The notes under the pieces: model-generated
What the model was told of the DNA's origin: nothing
Database searches by the model: none
What the model saw: only the letters and a program-made list of their open reading frames with translations
Part shown: one piece after another, positions 49,819-61,669 of the stretch
Numbering within the stretch: position 1 is the first letter of the stretch
Layout: every line of letters starts with the position of its first letter
NCBI GenBank assembly: GCA_015179045.1
Contig: WHUZ01000075.1
Span: 62,001 to 126,000, forward strand
Source of the DNA: Kalaharituber pfeilii
Lineage: Eukaryota; Ascomycota; Pezizomycetes; Pezizales; Pezizaceae
DNA length: 64,000 nucleotides
Direction: 5' to 3'
Translations under genes and position numbers: made by a program

Positions 49819-52346
49819 CTAGAAATCAAGCAGTGCTCCACCTTCCAGTTTTTTCCCCCTTCGACTATTGCCCTTGAATGTTTCAATAAAGGCCCCCTTT
49901 AATTCTTCATAAGGCATAGAATCATCAACATCCAGTTCTTCATACCAGATATTAACCTTCTCCCCAGTGAAGCTGGTCGTCTGTATATTGTTGAAGTTAG
50001 CAACTTAACCTCAGTTACAAATTCCTAAAAAAAAAAAAAAAGCTACTGCCCTGGAATGAATCACAAACTTGTACATACCAACAACATTCGCTTGTCATCG
50101 TCACTCATATCAGGCTGTACTTTGTCCACTAATTTCTCGAACTCCTTAATAAATCGCGCTCCATCAATATCGCCGGAAAACTTCAAGTTGGCCAGTTTCT
50201 TCCTTGATATAACCGCAATTTGAGATTCAGTGGTTGGAGTATGCCAAGTGGAATCACCAGAAGATGAGGTTGCTGTGGAGCCTTCGTGATCGTGGGTTTC
50301 AACCACTGGTTGCCTACACCCCCTTTGTGTAGATTCTCTTGAGTGCGAGTGGACTGTTTCGGATTCCTGGGAATCGGATTCTTCCCCGGAAGATTCGCAA
50401 GAAACAATTGTAGACTCATGCGTCGTGGAAATGTAACTTTGCTCATATTCAGTCTCGATACCTTCATCTTCTGACTCATCAACATCATCCGCTCCGTCAA
50501 ACTGCAGATCTCTGTGTAATTGGACAAGGGCTGTATCATTAGGGTTATTATACCCATTAAACATTAGAGGGTGCAGCCCAGCTTGTCGCCGTAGGGCATT
50601 TGCCTCATTTTGAATAGACACAGGAAGTGTTCTAAGCATTTCTTCCTTTTGCTCGAGTAGGATTGTGCGGCGAAGGGATGGGTCCAGCATTGCAAGAAAG
50701 TTCAGTGTTTCTTGTCCATGCTGAGGTGGTGTTGAAGAATTAGGGCTTTCCTCGCCCAAATCTTTGGGTAGATATGTAGTCCACCTTTCGACAAGTGCAC
50801 GTGCACGTGCTTTAAAATTGTAGGGTGACTGGTTAACAACTGGATCCTCGAGACGGCTGATGAATTTCAAAACCTTTGGCAATTTAGATCTCTGTGCAAC
50901 AGTACTAGATTAGTAATTACGTATGCAGCTATATCCTGCGTTGATAGGGATAGGTTACTTGGAGCACTGAGGCTGGAACATCTTCCATCGATTCAAGAAA
51001 GGTGAAGTAGGTGTCAGCGTCACCAAATTCCTAAAGTTTGTGAGCTATGAGTATTATAAGAACGGAAAGTAGGGCTTATACATCTACTTTCGGTTTTTGA
51101 TCATTGGGAAGGAACGTCTTTTGCAAGCGATGTCTTAAGAAGAGTGCCTCCTTCTCCTCTGGAAGCCAATCCTCTTCCCAATCTTGATGATCTAAACCTA
51201 GCTTATGTTCATTGTCTCTGATGACGGTTTGCGAGTCCTCATTTGCTTCTTCCCTTCCCACCACGTCTACGCTTTCATCCTCACTGCTCTCACATTTTAC
51301 CATCTTGTTATGGGTATTACGTCCATCTTCCTCGTCTTCTTCCACCATCTCCTCTTGCTCCTCCTCTGCTTCATTATGATCCGAGTGCGAATGGTTTGAA
51401 GCAACATCACAGGCTTCGAATCTGTATTGCTGTTTGTATTCCCTCCATAGATCTTGCACAGTAAGTCCATTGGAAAGGTCTTTCCAGATCTTCGGCGAAT
51501 ATTTGTTGTCTTTCAGGTAACCGTTGAGACGTTTAACAAAATCCGGGCCATATTTTTGCTCACACCATTCGAGAAAATATGCTGTGTGTTGGTATCTATG
51601 GGAAAATGCTTCAGTAACTCCAGCCAATTTATAGGACGCAGCAGTTGAGGTTACCCTTCATCCCAGTTCTTCCCACCTCTCGTCCAATGTGGCGGGGAGA
51701 AACCATCTCTCAGTCTCACATAATCCGCTATACCCTCAATGAGGCCACCTGGACAGGTTCCAAAACCGTTATATTGCCAGCAATGTACCTAGCCATCCCA
51801 AGATATATTAGCATTTAATCGAGCAAGACAATGCTGTAGAGCTTGGTATACCATTTCATGTCTTACGACCCCCAGAATTTCATGCTTCACCCTCTCGAGT
51901 GGGATACTTCCAATATAATCAGTAGAGAAGTGTATCTCCTTATGGTCATCGTCGATTTCTGATCCGGTTGTATAAGCAATACCTCCCATAGACCGAAGGA
52001 CCAATGTCACTGATCGTACACTGGGCAGCTCGTTAGTTTAGCTGCAAGGGGTTTTCCACCACATTAAGGCAAAAACGTACTGGGTTGGGATCGTATCGGG
52101 AGTGTATAGAGCATTCAGTACGCCCGCCACGGCCTCTTTGAGCAGGACAGTAGTATTGACATGTGTGAAGAAGGCCGTTGAGCCTTCTGACGAGACATCG
52201 TTGACTCGGAGCCTTAACAGTGGGATCCTCCAAACCTTCTCGATTGGTGCCATTGTTTTGGCCCTTGAATCCCCTTCAGTTGGTGGATCGAACGCTTGCG
52301 ACAGGTTCGCGAAGCTCGTCGCTGGAGGGGTAGGCAGGCTGGTCAT
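49819..52346 (-). CDS. composite protein: BSP metallopeptidase + TFIIS-N-like + Gag-like tail
   Basis: Exons in reading order are 52346-52081, 52020-51852, 51788-51655, 51595-51082, 51030-50959, 50891-50079 and 49980-49819, giving 709 residues with every join in phase. Residues about 30-245 match the basic secretory protein family, including HEMVH (143-147, a zinc HExxH formed across an intron), GGLIEGIADYVRL and NWDEG|YQHTAYFLEW. No signal peptide is seen, so it may be cytosolic or nuclear. A Glu/Asp/Ser-rich linker follows. Residues about 325-430 (LRHRLQKTFL, ESMEDV, KLPKVLKFI, FKARARALVERW) resemble the TFIIS-N/LEDGF-like helical domain of fungal PWWP proteins. After a second acidic Ser-rich linker, residues about 612-700 (FSGDIDGARFIKEFEKL, MSDDDKRMLL, TGEKVNIWYEEL, YEELKGAFIETF) resemble a retrotransposon Gag capsid domain. 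The exon 51595-51082 carries both the peptidase end and the start of the second module. Confidence 0.75.
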
Positions 52347-53458
52347 CCCCAAGGCTGTTCTCGTCTTCGGTGGGGAAGAGCTGGAGAGCGCAGAGTGGCG
52401 AGAAGTGGGACACTGTCGGCGGAAGACCGGACGTACCGTGTAGCTGGCAGGCTAGTACTGCACGGAGCCGATTCGCTTGCATGGTGACCGGGGGCTGCAG
52501 TACAGTACCAGCACTGCAGGCTACTCGACCAGGAAGTACTTGCTGTCTTGAGTAGCAGCGGGCTGCGGGACTCGACCAGAGCAGAGCAGTTTGGATGAAC
52601 GAACAAAGCGGGTCCTATAAGTACTGATGCTTGAGTTCAGCACCCGCGCAAGACCTAACGGCAGGCGGGCCTGCGGGGAGCGATCGATGTAGGCTCCCGA
52701 GCTTAATTAAAGCTTAACATCATTACATACTTCGTTTCATTGAAATGGCCGGAGGGGCCATGCTCCGATTGCCCTGGCCACACAGATGCGTGCATATAAC
52801 ATGGAACACTACGTGCATCAAGTAAGTACGAGTACACAGGGACATGTAGAATGCTGTACTGGAATACTTAGACTCCTTGCAGCCGGCTGCTTTTTCAAGG
52901 CCAGCATGAACGCCATCACCATGATGCGTGCTGCAATTTACTTGTAGAGTACCTAAAACGCTACTCTGGATTTAATACATACCGCTTGTGGTATCTTGTA
53001 TCTGTTCTTCGCTATTAATGCTCGGTGAAATGCAGAATGCCCAGTCGGTGATAGGGCCTATAGCCAGATTATCATGAGCTAGCCTTGCCTCATAATTAGA
53101 GCTAGCCGTTAGAGGTACCTAATAAGGGCTGGTCCGATAAGCGGCAAGAGCCATGGATCATCTAATATCGGACAATTGTTTCCCCTCATCCCTGGCATCA
53201 AAAAAAGCGACTGGGCTGTACTATACACCTCCCATAATAGTACATAAAGTGCGTCGCAGACAATGAATAAATACAACATACACTCCCATTCACTAGTGAG
53301 AATCCAGTCATATAATCTTTAAACGCCCAATAATCTGGAAAAAAAGCGGCGTCAGTCCTGTGGAGATACCAATAAGCCCGTGAGCCTCTCACGTTCCAGA
53401 ATTTGAGGAGCAGCAAGGCTTCTGAAGTAGGCACAGAGCATCCAGCAGAAGTGGATAT
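52347..53458. promoter_or_regulatory. promoter region of the composite gene
   Basis: 1.1 kb without a supported gene. An overlapping frame at 52276-52482 has a promising length but no family match and lies over exon 1 in another frame. Confidence 0.4.
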
Positions 53459-54667
53459 CTAGACTGGGGGCTGAGAATTTTCGTAGCCATCGTCATCTCC
53501 CTCACTGTCTGTGCCATGCTTCCCTTCCTCTTCTAACTCACTGTCAGTATCATGCTCCCCTTCCTCATCTGAATCGTCTGGCCCCGCCAGGTCATCCTCT
53601 GTCGGTGGAAAGAATTTCCTAGATTGTATAATTAGTATGTTGATGGAGCATTTTCAAAACATGCCAGCAAGGTTAAATGGAAAACATACGGTAGAGCATG
53701 CCTGTAGGCGTTCCAGTCCTTTGCCTCAAACATTACAAAAGCTACTTTATCGATCTTGTTTCCGTCTTCCGACTCTAGAAATTGCCGTACCGTTGAAGAG
53801 GCTATCTCTGCTGCTTCATTTGGAGGGTATCCGTAAATACCAGTGGATATACAAGGGAATGCAATAGTCCTAAGGTTTTCGCTGACAAGTAACTCCAATG
53901 AGCGTCGATAACATGACGCTAGTAAAACACGCCTTTCTTCGGAAGTGTGATCCCAAGCCATCGGGCCGACCTGTACGTTACTCGATGCAGAGTCAGTGGC
54001 TCGCCCAAAGAATCAGCTTGAAAACATGGGAAGGTATACAGCGTGTATTATGATTTGACATGGCAGTCTGTATGACCTTGTGACCTTCGCATCACCAGTC
54101 TCACATCCTCCAAGTGTTCGGCACTCTTCATAAAGATCTGGCCCAGCCGCACGGTGAATAACACCATCCACACCGCCTCCGCCTAATAACGACCTATTTG
54201 CAGCCTGGATTCATGTCAACTGGCTGCTTGTTGCGATTACAAGAAAGCAGTAAGCAGGTCTTACATACGTTGACTATGGCATCAATTTCAAGACTGACAA
54301 TGTTAATCTGAATAAGACCAACTTTTCCGTTCAATTGCTGACAAGGTTCGGCCTGACATTCATTTGGTGGAGTGGGAGCCAAGACCCTATCTTGATATAA
54401 TTCTCTCACGGTGAGGATGTCGTCGACAGTGCGGTTCGGCATGACAATCGTTCGTTTCTTCTTTCTCCTCAGAAAAGCCGGTGGAAGGAAAGAACTATTA
54501 CCGACAGTACGAGTCCCAAATCTGGAGAGTTTATGACTGTAATAATGAGGCTGTAGGGCACTTAGGCGCCTGGAAAATGGCGTGACTGAAGCACAGTTGG
54601 GCGTAAACGTAGCGCAAAATTTGGCTGTGGGTATAAGGATGTTGGCACAGGCTGCACTCAAGTGCAT
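53459..54667 (-). CDS. macrodomain ADP-ribose hydrolase/binding protein, MacroD-like
   Basis: Exons in reading order are 54667-54269, 54204-54040, 53970-53690 and 53618-53459, giving 334 residues. The macrodomain spans about 100-270. It has [20 protein letters not shown], the glycine loop [36 protein letters not shown], and [11 protein letters not shown]. These are the hallmarks of the MacroD/YmdB/Poa1-type fold that binds ADP-ribose and removes mono-ADP-ribose from proteins. Residues 1-75 are rich in Ser, Arg and hydrophobics with no acidic residue, as in a mitochondrial presequence. A second in-frame ATG at 54442 ([10 protein letters not shown]) would give a 259-residue form without it. The last exon encodes an acidic tail ([18 protein letters not shown]). 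Splicing keeps phase at all joins. Confidence 0.88.
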
Positions 54668-57600
54668 CTACTGGTAGCGTCCCGAGACCAATGTAACGTT
54701 CGAATAGCCGACTATCCTTATTATCTCATTTTAATTAAACTCATGGCATTCTTATTTCCCATAGCCCATTTTGTGGAGTGGAAAGGCTGTGTGTATGTGC
54801 GTGTGGGGGGGGGGAGATTGTCTGTCATACATACCGTTAGTAGCCAATGCTGCTAGCACCTATTATGCTTTTTCCGCCCAAGTTGCGATAACAGTTATCT
54901 GAAGCAGATCTGGAAGGCAAACCACAGGCGGATGGTACTACTAAGGATCACTGACTGCTAAGGAATGTCTCAGAAACAGGGTTTCGCTCTAATCAGTACT
55001 CAGCACTTATGCGGGACACAAAGGGGCCATGAATGAGGAATCTGCAAGAGGGACAGACCCGGTGCCTGTCAAGGTGGGGAGCCTAGAACGTACAAAGTGG
55101 AGGAGAGATCGGACTGTGTACTTGAGTGGTACTTGGGAGCAGGTGGTCAGTCAATCTGGCAGTGCTTGTGGAGCGCAGGTATGGAACATGTACTAGCGCG
55201 GACAGCAGATAGTATGTGTATACTAGTTGATTTGCTGGGAGGAGGAGGAGGAGGAGGAGGAGGAGGAGGAGGAGTGGGGAGGAGGAGCGAGGGACCGCGG
55301 GCAGCCAGTCAGAGAGTAGTGGTGCCGCAAGGAACGCTACAAGCGACTCCTAGTTGCTCTAGGTACATCCTCTGCTCTCACACAGTGACGAGGCGTGCTT
55401 GGAGGAGCAGTGGGGTTTCTTTTTTTTTTTTTTTTTTCTTTTTTTTACTTTTCTTGTTTGCGGGAGCATGTATCTAAGAGGTACCTACTAGTAAGTACTG
55501 CTTCTAATGTAGCATGCGTGCACAGATCTACTCATGTAAGTGCCTGCAAAGAAATGAGGAACCAGACCGGATACTGGCCCGAGACCCACTAGATCAGCTT
55601 TGTGTGCCCGTGACCTAGGGAGTTAACATCGAGCATCACCAATCCCTGGGCGCGAGACTGTTTGTATGAGCTGCGATGACTGGTCTGGCCCTACAGCTTA
55701 TAGCTACTAAGAAGTCAAGTAAGGAATCTCACGGACTGCAAAGGATGGTTGAGATTTGGGCAGCCGCATGGTACTGTTTCAAATTGATATCGGGCAAACT
55801 GCCTGTTGGGTTTCACTCACACCGCTGCACACTTGGGTGGCCTGAACTAAACTGTGTATAATGGCAGTCCTCATTGCAACAGTATGTTGAGTATACTACT
55901 TACTAAGACTCTAGGTACTTAGACTAGGACAATCTCAATCTCACGGATAAGATTTACTAAATAACTAGATTGTGGATGAATGAGAACCTGCATACAGTAT
56001 GTGCATCCTGGCATGAGCAGGCAGGTGCCGTACTCCGTTACCTGATCCTCTCGAGCCCATTATTTATGGTTGGGGACATCCGTACGCAGAGTAAATTGCG
56101 CATCAACTTCAACGCTTTATAACGCAACTAAAATAAATAGATAAAATTAGTTTTGCATCGTAATTTGATAGACCAGGCAATGGAGAATACAGTTACGAAG
56201 CACTATCTATTTATGCTGTAGCCTCGTCCCCGTAGAGCTGTGGTGGGAGGGAAGAATATCTTCAAACTCGATGCATCTTATGGGGCAGAACGTGTATGAA
56301 CCCATGTAAATATTGTGCTTAGTCATCGAACCAAATGTCGCTCCTACTCCGCGTACAGATGTCCCAAAGTCTGGTTACCCCTCGTATGATAGAAAATCTC
56401 CACTGACGGCACACATCCATAAATGGTAAAGATTAGCAAACTCTTATCAGACTGTTCGTTCCCACACTGAGATTTAATTATTAGCTGCGCTTGGCTATCT
56501 GCCCATAACCAGGCGAGGACAACCACCACCACCACCACCACCGCCGCCGCCGCCGAATGCACTGGATAACTCGAAGCCCAAACCCGTATGTAGCTCACCA
56601 GTCAGTCATACTTAAAAGAAAAAAACATCTCTCGATAGCGGAAAACAACGACACTGTCTCGGCGATAGCGATAAGAGATTGGCGGATCTTATCAGCACAC
56701 TCCTTCTGATTCTGACGAAACACATCTGCAAACTTAGTCTGGCTATCCTCGAATTTCCCCCAAGACGTTGTTCTATATCATCTCGGAATTTGTTACCGTA
56801 ACCAAGACCTTGAGGATTACCTGGAGACAGGTCAACAAAAAGACCGAGAAAAGAATCTCCACAATGTACTGCTCTAACACCGAACCCAATAATCCATCTT
56901 AACTACTTCGCTCTCTCCTTCCTGGGATCTAGAATGGGAATTATGATATGCGCGACGGTGGTTCAGTGTCAGACCTAACCGCAGAGGGCAGCTACAGGGG
57001 ACTGTGATCAACGTCGAGTCTCATACACTATTCCAGACTGCCAAGGTTCAGTCGTGTCAGGTCGCGTAGTCGCGTGAATAGAATTCGCGCGCTGCTAATT
57101 AGGTCAGGTGCTCGGTTACTAAGTTAAATGGCAGCATGCTCTGGTCTTGGTCAGCTGTAACGATCCCCAAAATTGGTGTGCCTTTGGACTAGTCTCGTAA
57201 CGTCCCTTTGAACGGTACTTGAACTAAGTATGTCGGTTTCGAACTATAGGTACGCTTAGTCTGCTTATTATTGTGACAATGAGAGTCTCCAACGGGAGCG
57301 AGGACTTGAGTGAGCTACCTCCATTCACTACTACTAATCTGTGAATCTGTGAAATACTGCAATATCGGTAGTGACAGGCTATTTAGGGCTGCTGCCTCAT
57401 ATTGTGCCTCTAGCTCTCTTGAGTCGCTCAATCGGTCGTGGCCACCATCAAGCCTGTTGAAGAACGATTTGTAGGTGCAACTATCTAGCACACTATCTTT
57501 ACCACAAACGTACTCATTCCATCAGATTCAATGCCACCAGGTGATTGGGGAGAGGGTACCTCAGCTGTTACAGAACTCTGAGAGAACAGCTTGGATGCCC

Positions 57601-58231
57601 ATGCTACGTCAATAGGCATTTAGCAGTCACTGCATTCACTCAAGCCAATCGGCTAATGTAAATCACTACACTGTGCTCTTCAAGAACTATCGTCCTCCCA
57701 GTCCCTAGAAATTTCCAAATGATAAGGCCATAACATTCCTCAGATACTTGGAATAGGGAACCAGATATTGTTCATGATAGTAGATGATCCGGTACGTTGT
57801 CATTACGACCTAAGTTAACTGGATTAGTTGTTGAAGCTTGCAAGGCTTGCAAACCGCTTACTCAAAAGTGCTACTACCATTAGGATTATTAGCTAATCTT
57901 TTACCCGCCGGAGTTCTGCACGTTAGTACATTTACATTGATATAACACTATAACACCATTGTCAGGACATTCTACAATGTTCAGGATAATCCTGTAACAA
58001 ACCGTGGAGGAAGAATATGGTTTGGTTATTCTGCTACCTATCAGCTGCAGCTGTTCGAATTTTTTGTTATGGCTTGCAGATGCTGGCTGGCGCGCTAAGG
58101 ATTGAATACTGCCTTTGAAATTGGCCAAGGTTGTGGATTCTGGAATCGATCAGGATTCCTAACCCTTCATAACCATCTGATTATGTGAGTTACGTTCATT
58201 ACCTGGCCTGGTTTAGGTGGTTCTATAAAGA
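54668..58231. other. gene-poor spacer
   Basis: 3.6 kb with no supported gene. It contains a GGA repeat (55238-55274), a 16-base T run near 55422 and a CCA/CCG repeat (about 56520-56554). Only short unsupported ORFs occur. Confidence 0.45.
55238..55274. repeat. (GGA)n microsatellite
   Basis: About twelve uninterrupted GGA units in intergenic DNA. Confidence 0.9.
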
Positions 58232-58816
58232 CATACAAAAGGAGAAAACCTTTAATATACCCTGCAGCAAAAGTAAAAACCTTTAAAATACCCATCATGT
58301 CATTAAAGTAGTAACAATACCGCCTTGGCATGGCTTTTTTAAAGCAGCGATATATCAGCAAGTGCGTCTGGTGCTGAGATACGGGTAATATGCCTATTTG
58401 TTTTAACGCGTTCGACATATATGCAATACTGCCACTTGGTTGGCATGTGTCCCTAGCTATTTGGCTCATTCCTACTATTCAGCTTATTGCTGTTCAACTC
58501 CAGGGTTCACTGCTGCAGGTACTACTAACTACTCCAGCTGTTACCACTCCTACTCGTGCTCACTACTCTCGCTACTCTGTCTCAGGATTCTGCTCAACTG
58601 CTCACCACTAACCGAGTGGCAGTATGTCGAACAGGTTAAAACAAGAGGTATATTGCCAGTATCTTAGAACCTGAAGTGCTTGCTGAACACGCATATATCG
58701 CTGCTCTTAGAAAACCATGCCAAGATGGTGTTGTTACTATTTTAATGTTATGATGGGTATTTCAAAGGTTTTTACTTTTGCTGCAGGGTATATTAAAGGT
58801 TTTCTCCATACAAAAG
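58232..58816. mobile_element. Mutator-like non-autonomous element with 10-bp target duplication
   Basis: The element 58242-58806 (565 bp) is flanked by the direct repeat CATACAAAAG at 58232-58241 and 58807-58816. Its ends GAGAAAACCTTTAATATACC are inverted copies of each other. Similarity between the arms continues, with 10-20% divergence, for about 200 bases (58242 to about 58442, and about 58608 to 58806), leaving a spacer of about 165 bases. A 9-11-bp duplication with long terminal inverted repeats is the signature of Mutator-like elements. There is no transposase ORF. Confidence 0.88.
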
Positions 58817-59230
58817 AGAAGAGGGAATTTTTCTAGATATAGAATTTTTTATGTAATATTCACTGGTGAGCTCTGTTTATCTCCATGCAAGGGTTGTTAT
58901 TGTGGCTATGACGCACAAAGCACGTGCCTCCACCAAATGTGTTGTTGTGGAAACCAGAGCATGACCTACGGTAGGACTACGTATCTATGCAACGCCACAG
59001 GATGTTTGTCTCACGTGAGGCTCAATCGCCGCCGCCGCCGCCGCGGGGGGCTTGACTACTGGTTGTAGTACGAGTACAACTGCAACCATCAACGCTGCCA
59101 ATCCGTAGGAAGGTTTAGCCTGCATATCACTTCAGCATTCGAATAACGAATCGCTACCTACACCAGTTACTCCGCCGAGCATATTCTTTGCAAATATAAT
59201 CTGACGAAAGGGTGTAAAATCACGGAAGAA
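58817..59230 (+). promoter_or_regulatory. FIS1 upstream region
   Basis: Contains a CGC trinucleotide run near 59028-59043. The Mutator-like element inserts about 415 bases upstream of the FIS1 start, so it may lie within or next to the promoter. No specific site is supported. Confidence 0.4.
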
Positions 59231-60149
59231 ATGGCGTCGGATCGTTTGCCATGTGCGTTTCCCCTCACTCTCCGATGCAGGAAGCCCCCAACAGCAGAGG
59301 TTTTAGAGCAGTTACAAGGTGGCATACATGGATAAAGGACTAACTTTAAGCTGTGAGGTGGGAATAGATGCTGCGGACGCTGAGAGGTTTGCATAATACT
59401 TGTCCTGTATTGGAGAGAAGCTCTGAATGACCGAACATGAGCTAATATGCATTCTTTCAACACAGCCCGCTGAAGGAATCAGAACTAGCAGTTCTACGGA
59501 AGCAATACGAAGGAGAAGGACAATTTGTCGGTGTACAGACCAAGTTCAACTACGCATGGGGCCTCATCAAAAGTGACAAAAGGGCAGAGCAACAGTTGGG
59601 AGTAAGGCTTTTGACCGGTAGCAAACCACTTTCTTCCCCCTTCCAGCCCAGACATTCATATTTGAAGTCGGCTTTGGCCTTCTATGTGTCATAGCAGAAC
59701 TAACGATTAAAACCGGAGGTTGCATTTTGAGGATTTGGTCAGATATATTCAAAGATTATCCTGAACGACGTCGGGAATGCGTGTACTACCTTGCCCTAGG
59801 TCACTACAGACTAGGTAACTACGCTGAGGCTAGGCAATATAATGAAATTTTATTGGGGAAAGAGCCGGGGAATCTTCAGGCGCAGAGTTTAAAAGGACTG
59901 ATTGACGACAAGGTTGCTAGAGGTATGTATTTCCAATTCATTTTTCTACATGCATATAGCCATATGAGGCAATATTTTCCATTTGATGGACGTTGAGGAA
60001 GATGAGGATGATGCATCTCGAATTCCCAGGTTATCCAAAGCTAACACTGGAAAATAGAAGGATTATTGGGCGTCGCGATCATCAGCGGAGTGGCGCTGGT
60101 TGCGACTGTAGTTGGAAGCGCTATATGGAAAGGTGTGAAGAAACGATAA
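59231..60149 (+). CDS. FIS1: mitochondrial fission protein Fis1
   Basis: Exons are 59231-59252 (22 nt), 59368-59386 (19 nt), 59466-59617, 59743-59922 and 60058-60149, giving 154 residues. Exons 1 and 2 were recovered because together they spell MASDRLPYAADAES|PLK, the conserved fungal Fis1 N-terminus. The micro-exon is bounded by GGAATAG and GTTTGC. The TPR-like core follows: [46 protein letters not shown] and [15 protein letters not shown]-terminal hydrophobic anchor ([19 protein letters not shown]) ends in the basic tail KGVKKR. This topology places the protein on the mitochondrial (and peroxisomal) outer membrane, where it recruits dynamin Dnm1 through Mdv1. All four introns have branch-point-like CTAAC/CTAAT motifs and phases agree. 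Confidence 0.95.
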
Positions 60150-60746
60150 TCTGGGCAAGACTCGGCTTTCTTTTCGGCGGCGCCCTGCTCGTTTCCATTG
60201 TCTAGTCTGGTTGTCAAACATCAGGCTTGTGGTGTTGCATTGCCTTTTCCACTGCCTTTGCTCTGGCTTTCTGTATTTGTTTACCTGATAGATCTGACTT
60301 TCTTTTGGTAATGTATTTGTGGAAGCTAGGCTGAGGGCCACAATTGATACCTCAGTCCTCTGGTGGCGACAAACGCTTTCTCCTGTACGAGCAAAGTTGA
60401 GTGTTCTATGGCGTCCCGTTGACCTATTATCATCATTGAGATACATAAGTACCTATTGTCAAATTGTATTAGCGACGTGCAGGGTTTTACCCTGCTATTG
60501 ACCATGCCGAGCTCGGGGGAAAGGTAAGGTTTTATCACGGGTTTGCCAAAGCAACACGGAATTGGGCAGCGGATTTCGGCAATGTAGCACTTGATATTTC
60601 CTTTTGTGGTGTAACCACTCAGCTGTTTACCTTCCTTTGCTTCTTGTTTGTGTTATTTTCTTTTTTATTGAATAATTTTAATTCTTTTTCTACTTTTCCA
60701 TTCTACAGCTGTACATTTAATGTCGAACTGTAATTTTGATGTAGGC

Positions 60747-60770
60747 GGGGGGGGGGGGGGGGGGGGGGGG
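60747..60770. repeat. 24-base poly-G tract
   Basis: An uninterrupted G homopolymer in intergenic DNA. Its exact length is unreliable. Confidence 0.9.
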
Positions 60771-61669
60771 AATTGATAAATTGGAGGCTAGCGTTCTTCT
60801 GGGGTTGTTTCTCGTGATGGTCATTTCTTTAGTGGATTCAATAACTGATAAGTTTGGGTGCCTGAGCATGCACACCCCTACACAGATACGCACGCTGTTC
60901 GCACGGCCCATGATGTCCATAGAATCGCAGCCCCTCATGCCATACTTACATGCATACATGCACATGCTAGTTATGCTAAGTGTTTATGTACTCGAGTACC
61001 TCCTATCATATTTTAGTGACTTATGCTGTTTCTAGCTAAAAGTTATGCATGCATGTATTGTGAATCCGTTGAGTTGCCCATGGTATCGTATGTGGGTGGC
61101 TTCGGCAATCAGGACCCTGTTGTCTTTTGTCTGCGCAGTTTTTCGTCATTGCCAATCTGGGGAGCGAAGAGACTGCTTGCTCCATGCGTGGACATGTACT
61201 CGAGCACAGTACTCGAGTACAGCGGCCGCAGAATCCCATCGAATGTGCGACGGCGTTCTTCAGTCCTCTGCGGCTGCGCTACGCTACACTCAGCTACACT
61301 CAGTCTAAGCTCAGCCCCAGCTTCATCAACGGAGCTGCATCGCCCTCTCCCGCCGGAGCATTCAGGCTTCCTGCTTGATTGCCCGCTGCCGCCCGTCGCA
61401 GCTGTAGAGTGCTGTGTCAGGTTGCCTGCAGGTCACGCCCCCCTCTCGTGTTCAAGTTCCGCATAGAAGGCAAGAGAAGACAACGCTATCATACGCAGCG
61501 AACAGGCCTGCAGCCTGGGCGTCCGGACGCCCACTCCCGTTGGAACAGTAGGACTTATCTCAGCTGCGCTCGCCCGGGCCTGTCCCCCTCCCCCTCCAGC
61601 CTGTCTCCTTCCTGCCGCCTGCCGCCTGTCTCCTGCCCTCTGCCTGCCCTCTGCCTGCCCGCTGCCTGT

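Noticed and set aside
51076..51627. Separate short gene ending at 51076
   Set aside because: The apparent stop lies just inside the intron at 51031-51081; splicing continues the frame into the next module with correct phase.
55395..55592. ORF with hydrophobic run near 55422
   Set aside because: The hydrophobic stretch is phenylalanine from a poly-T tract; no gene support.
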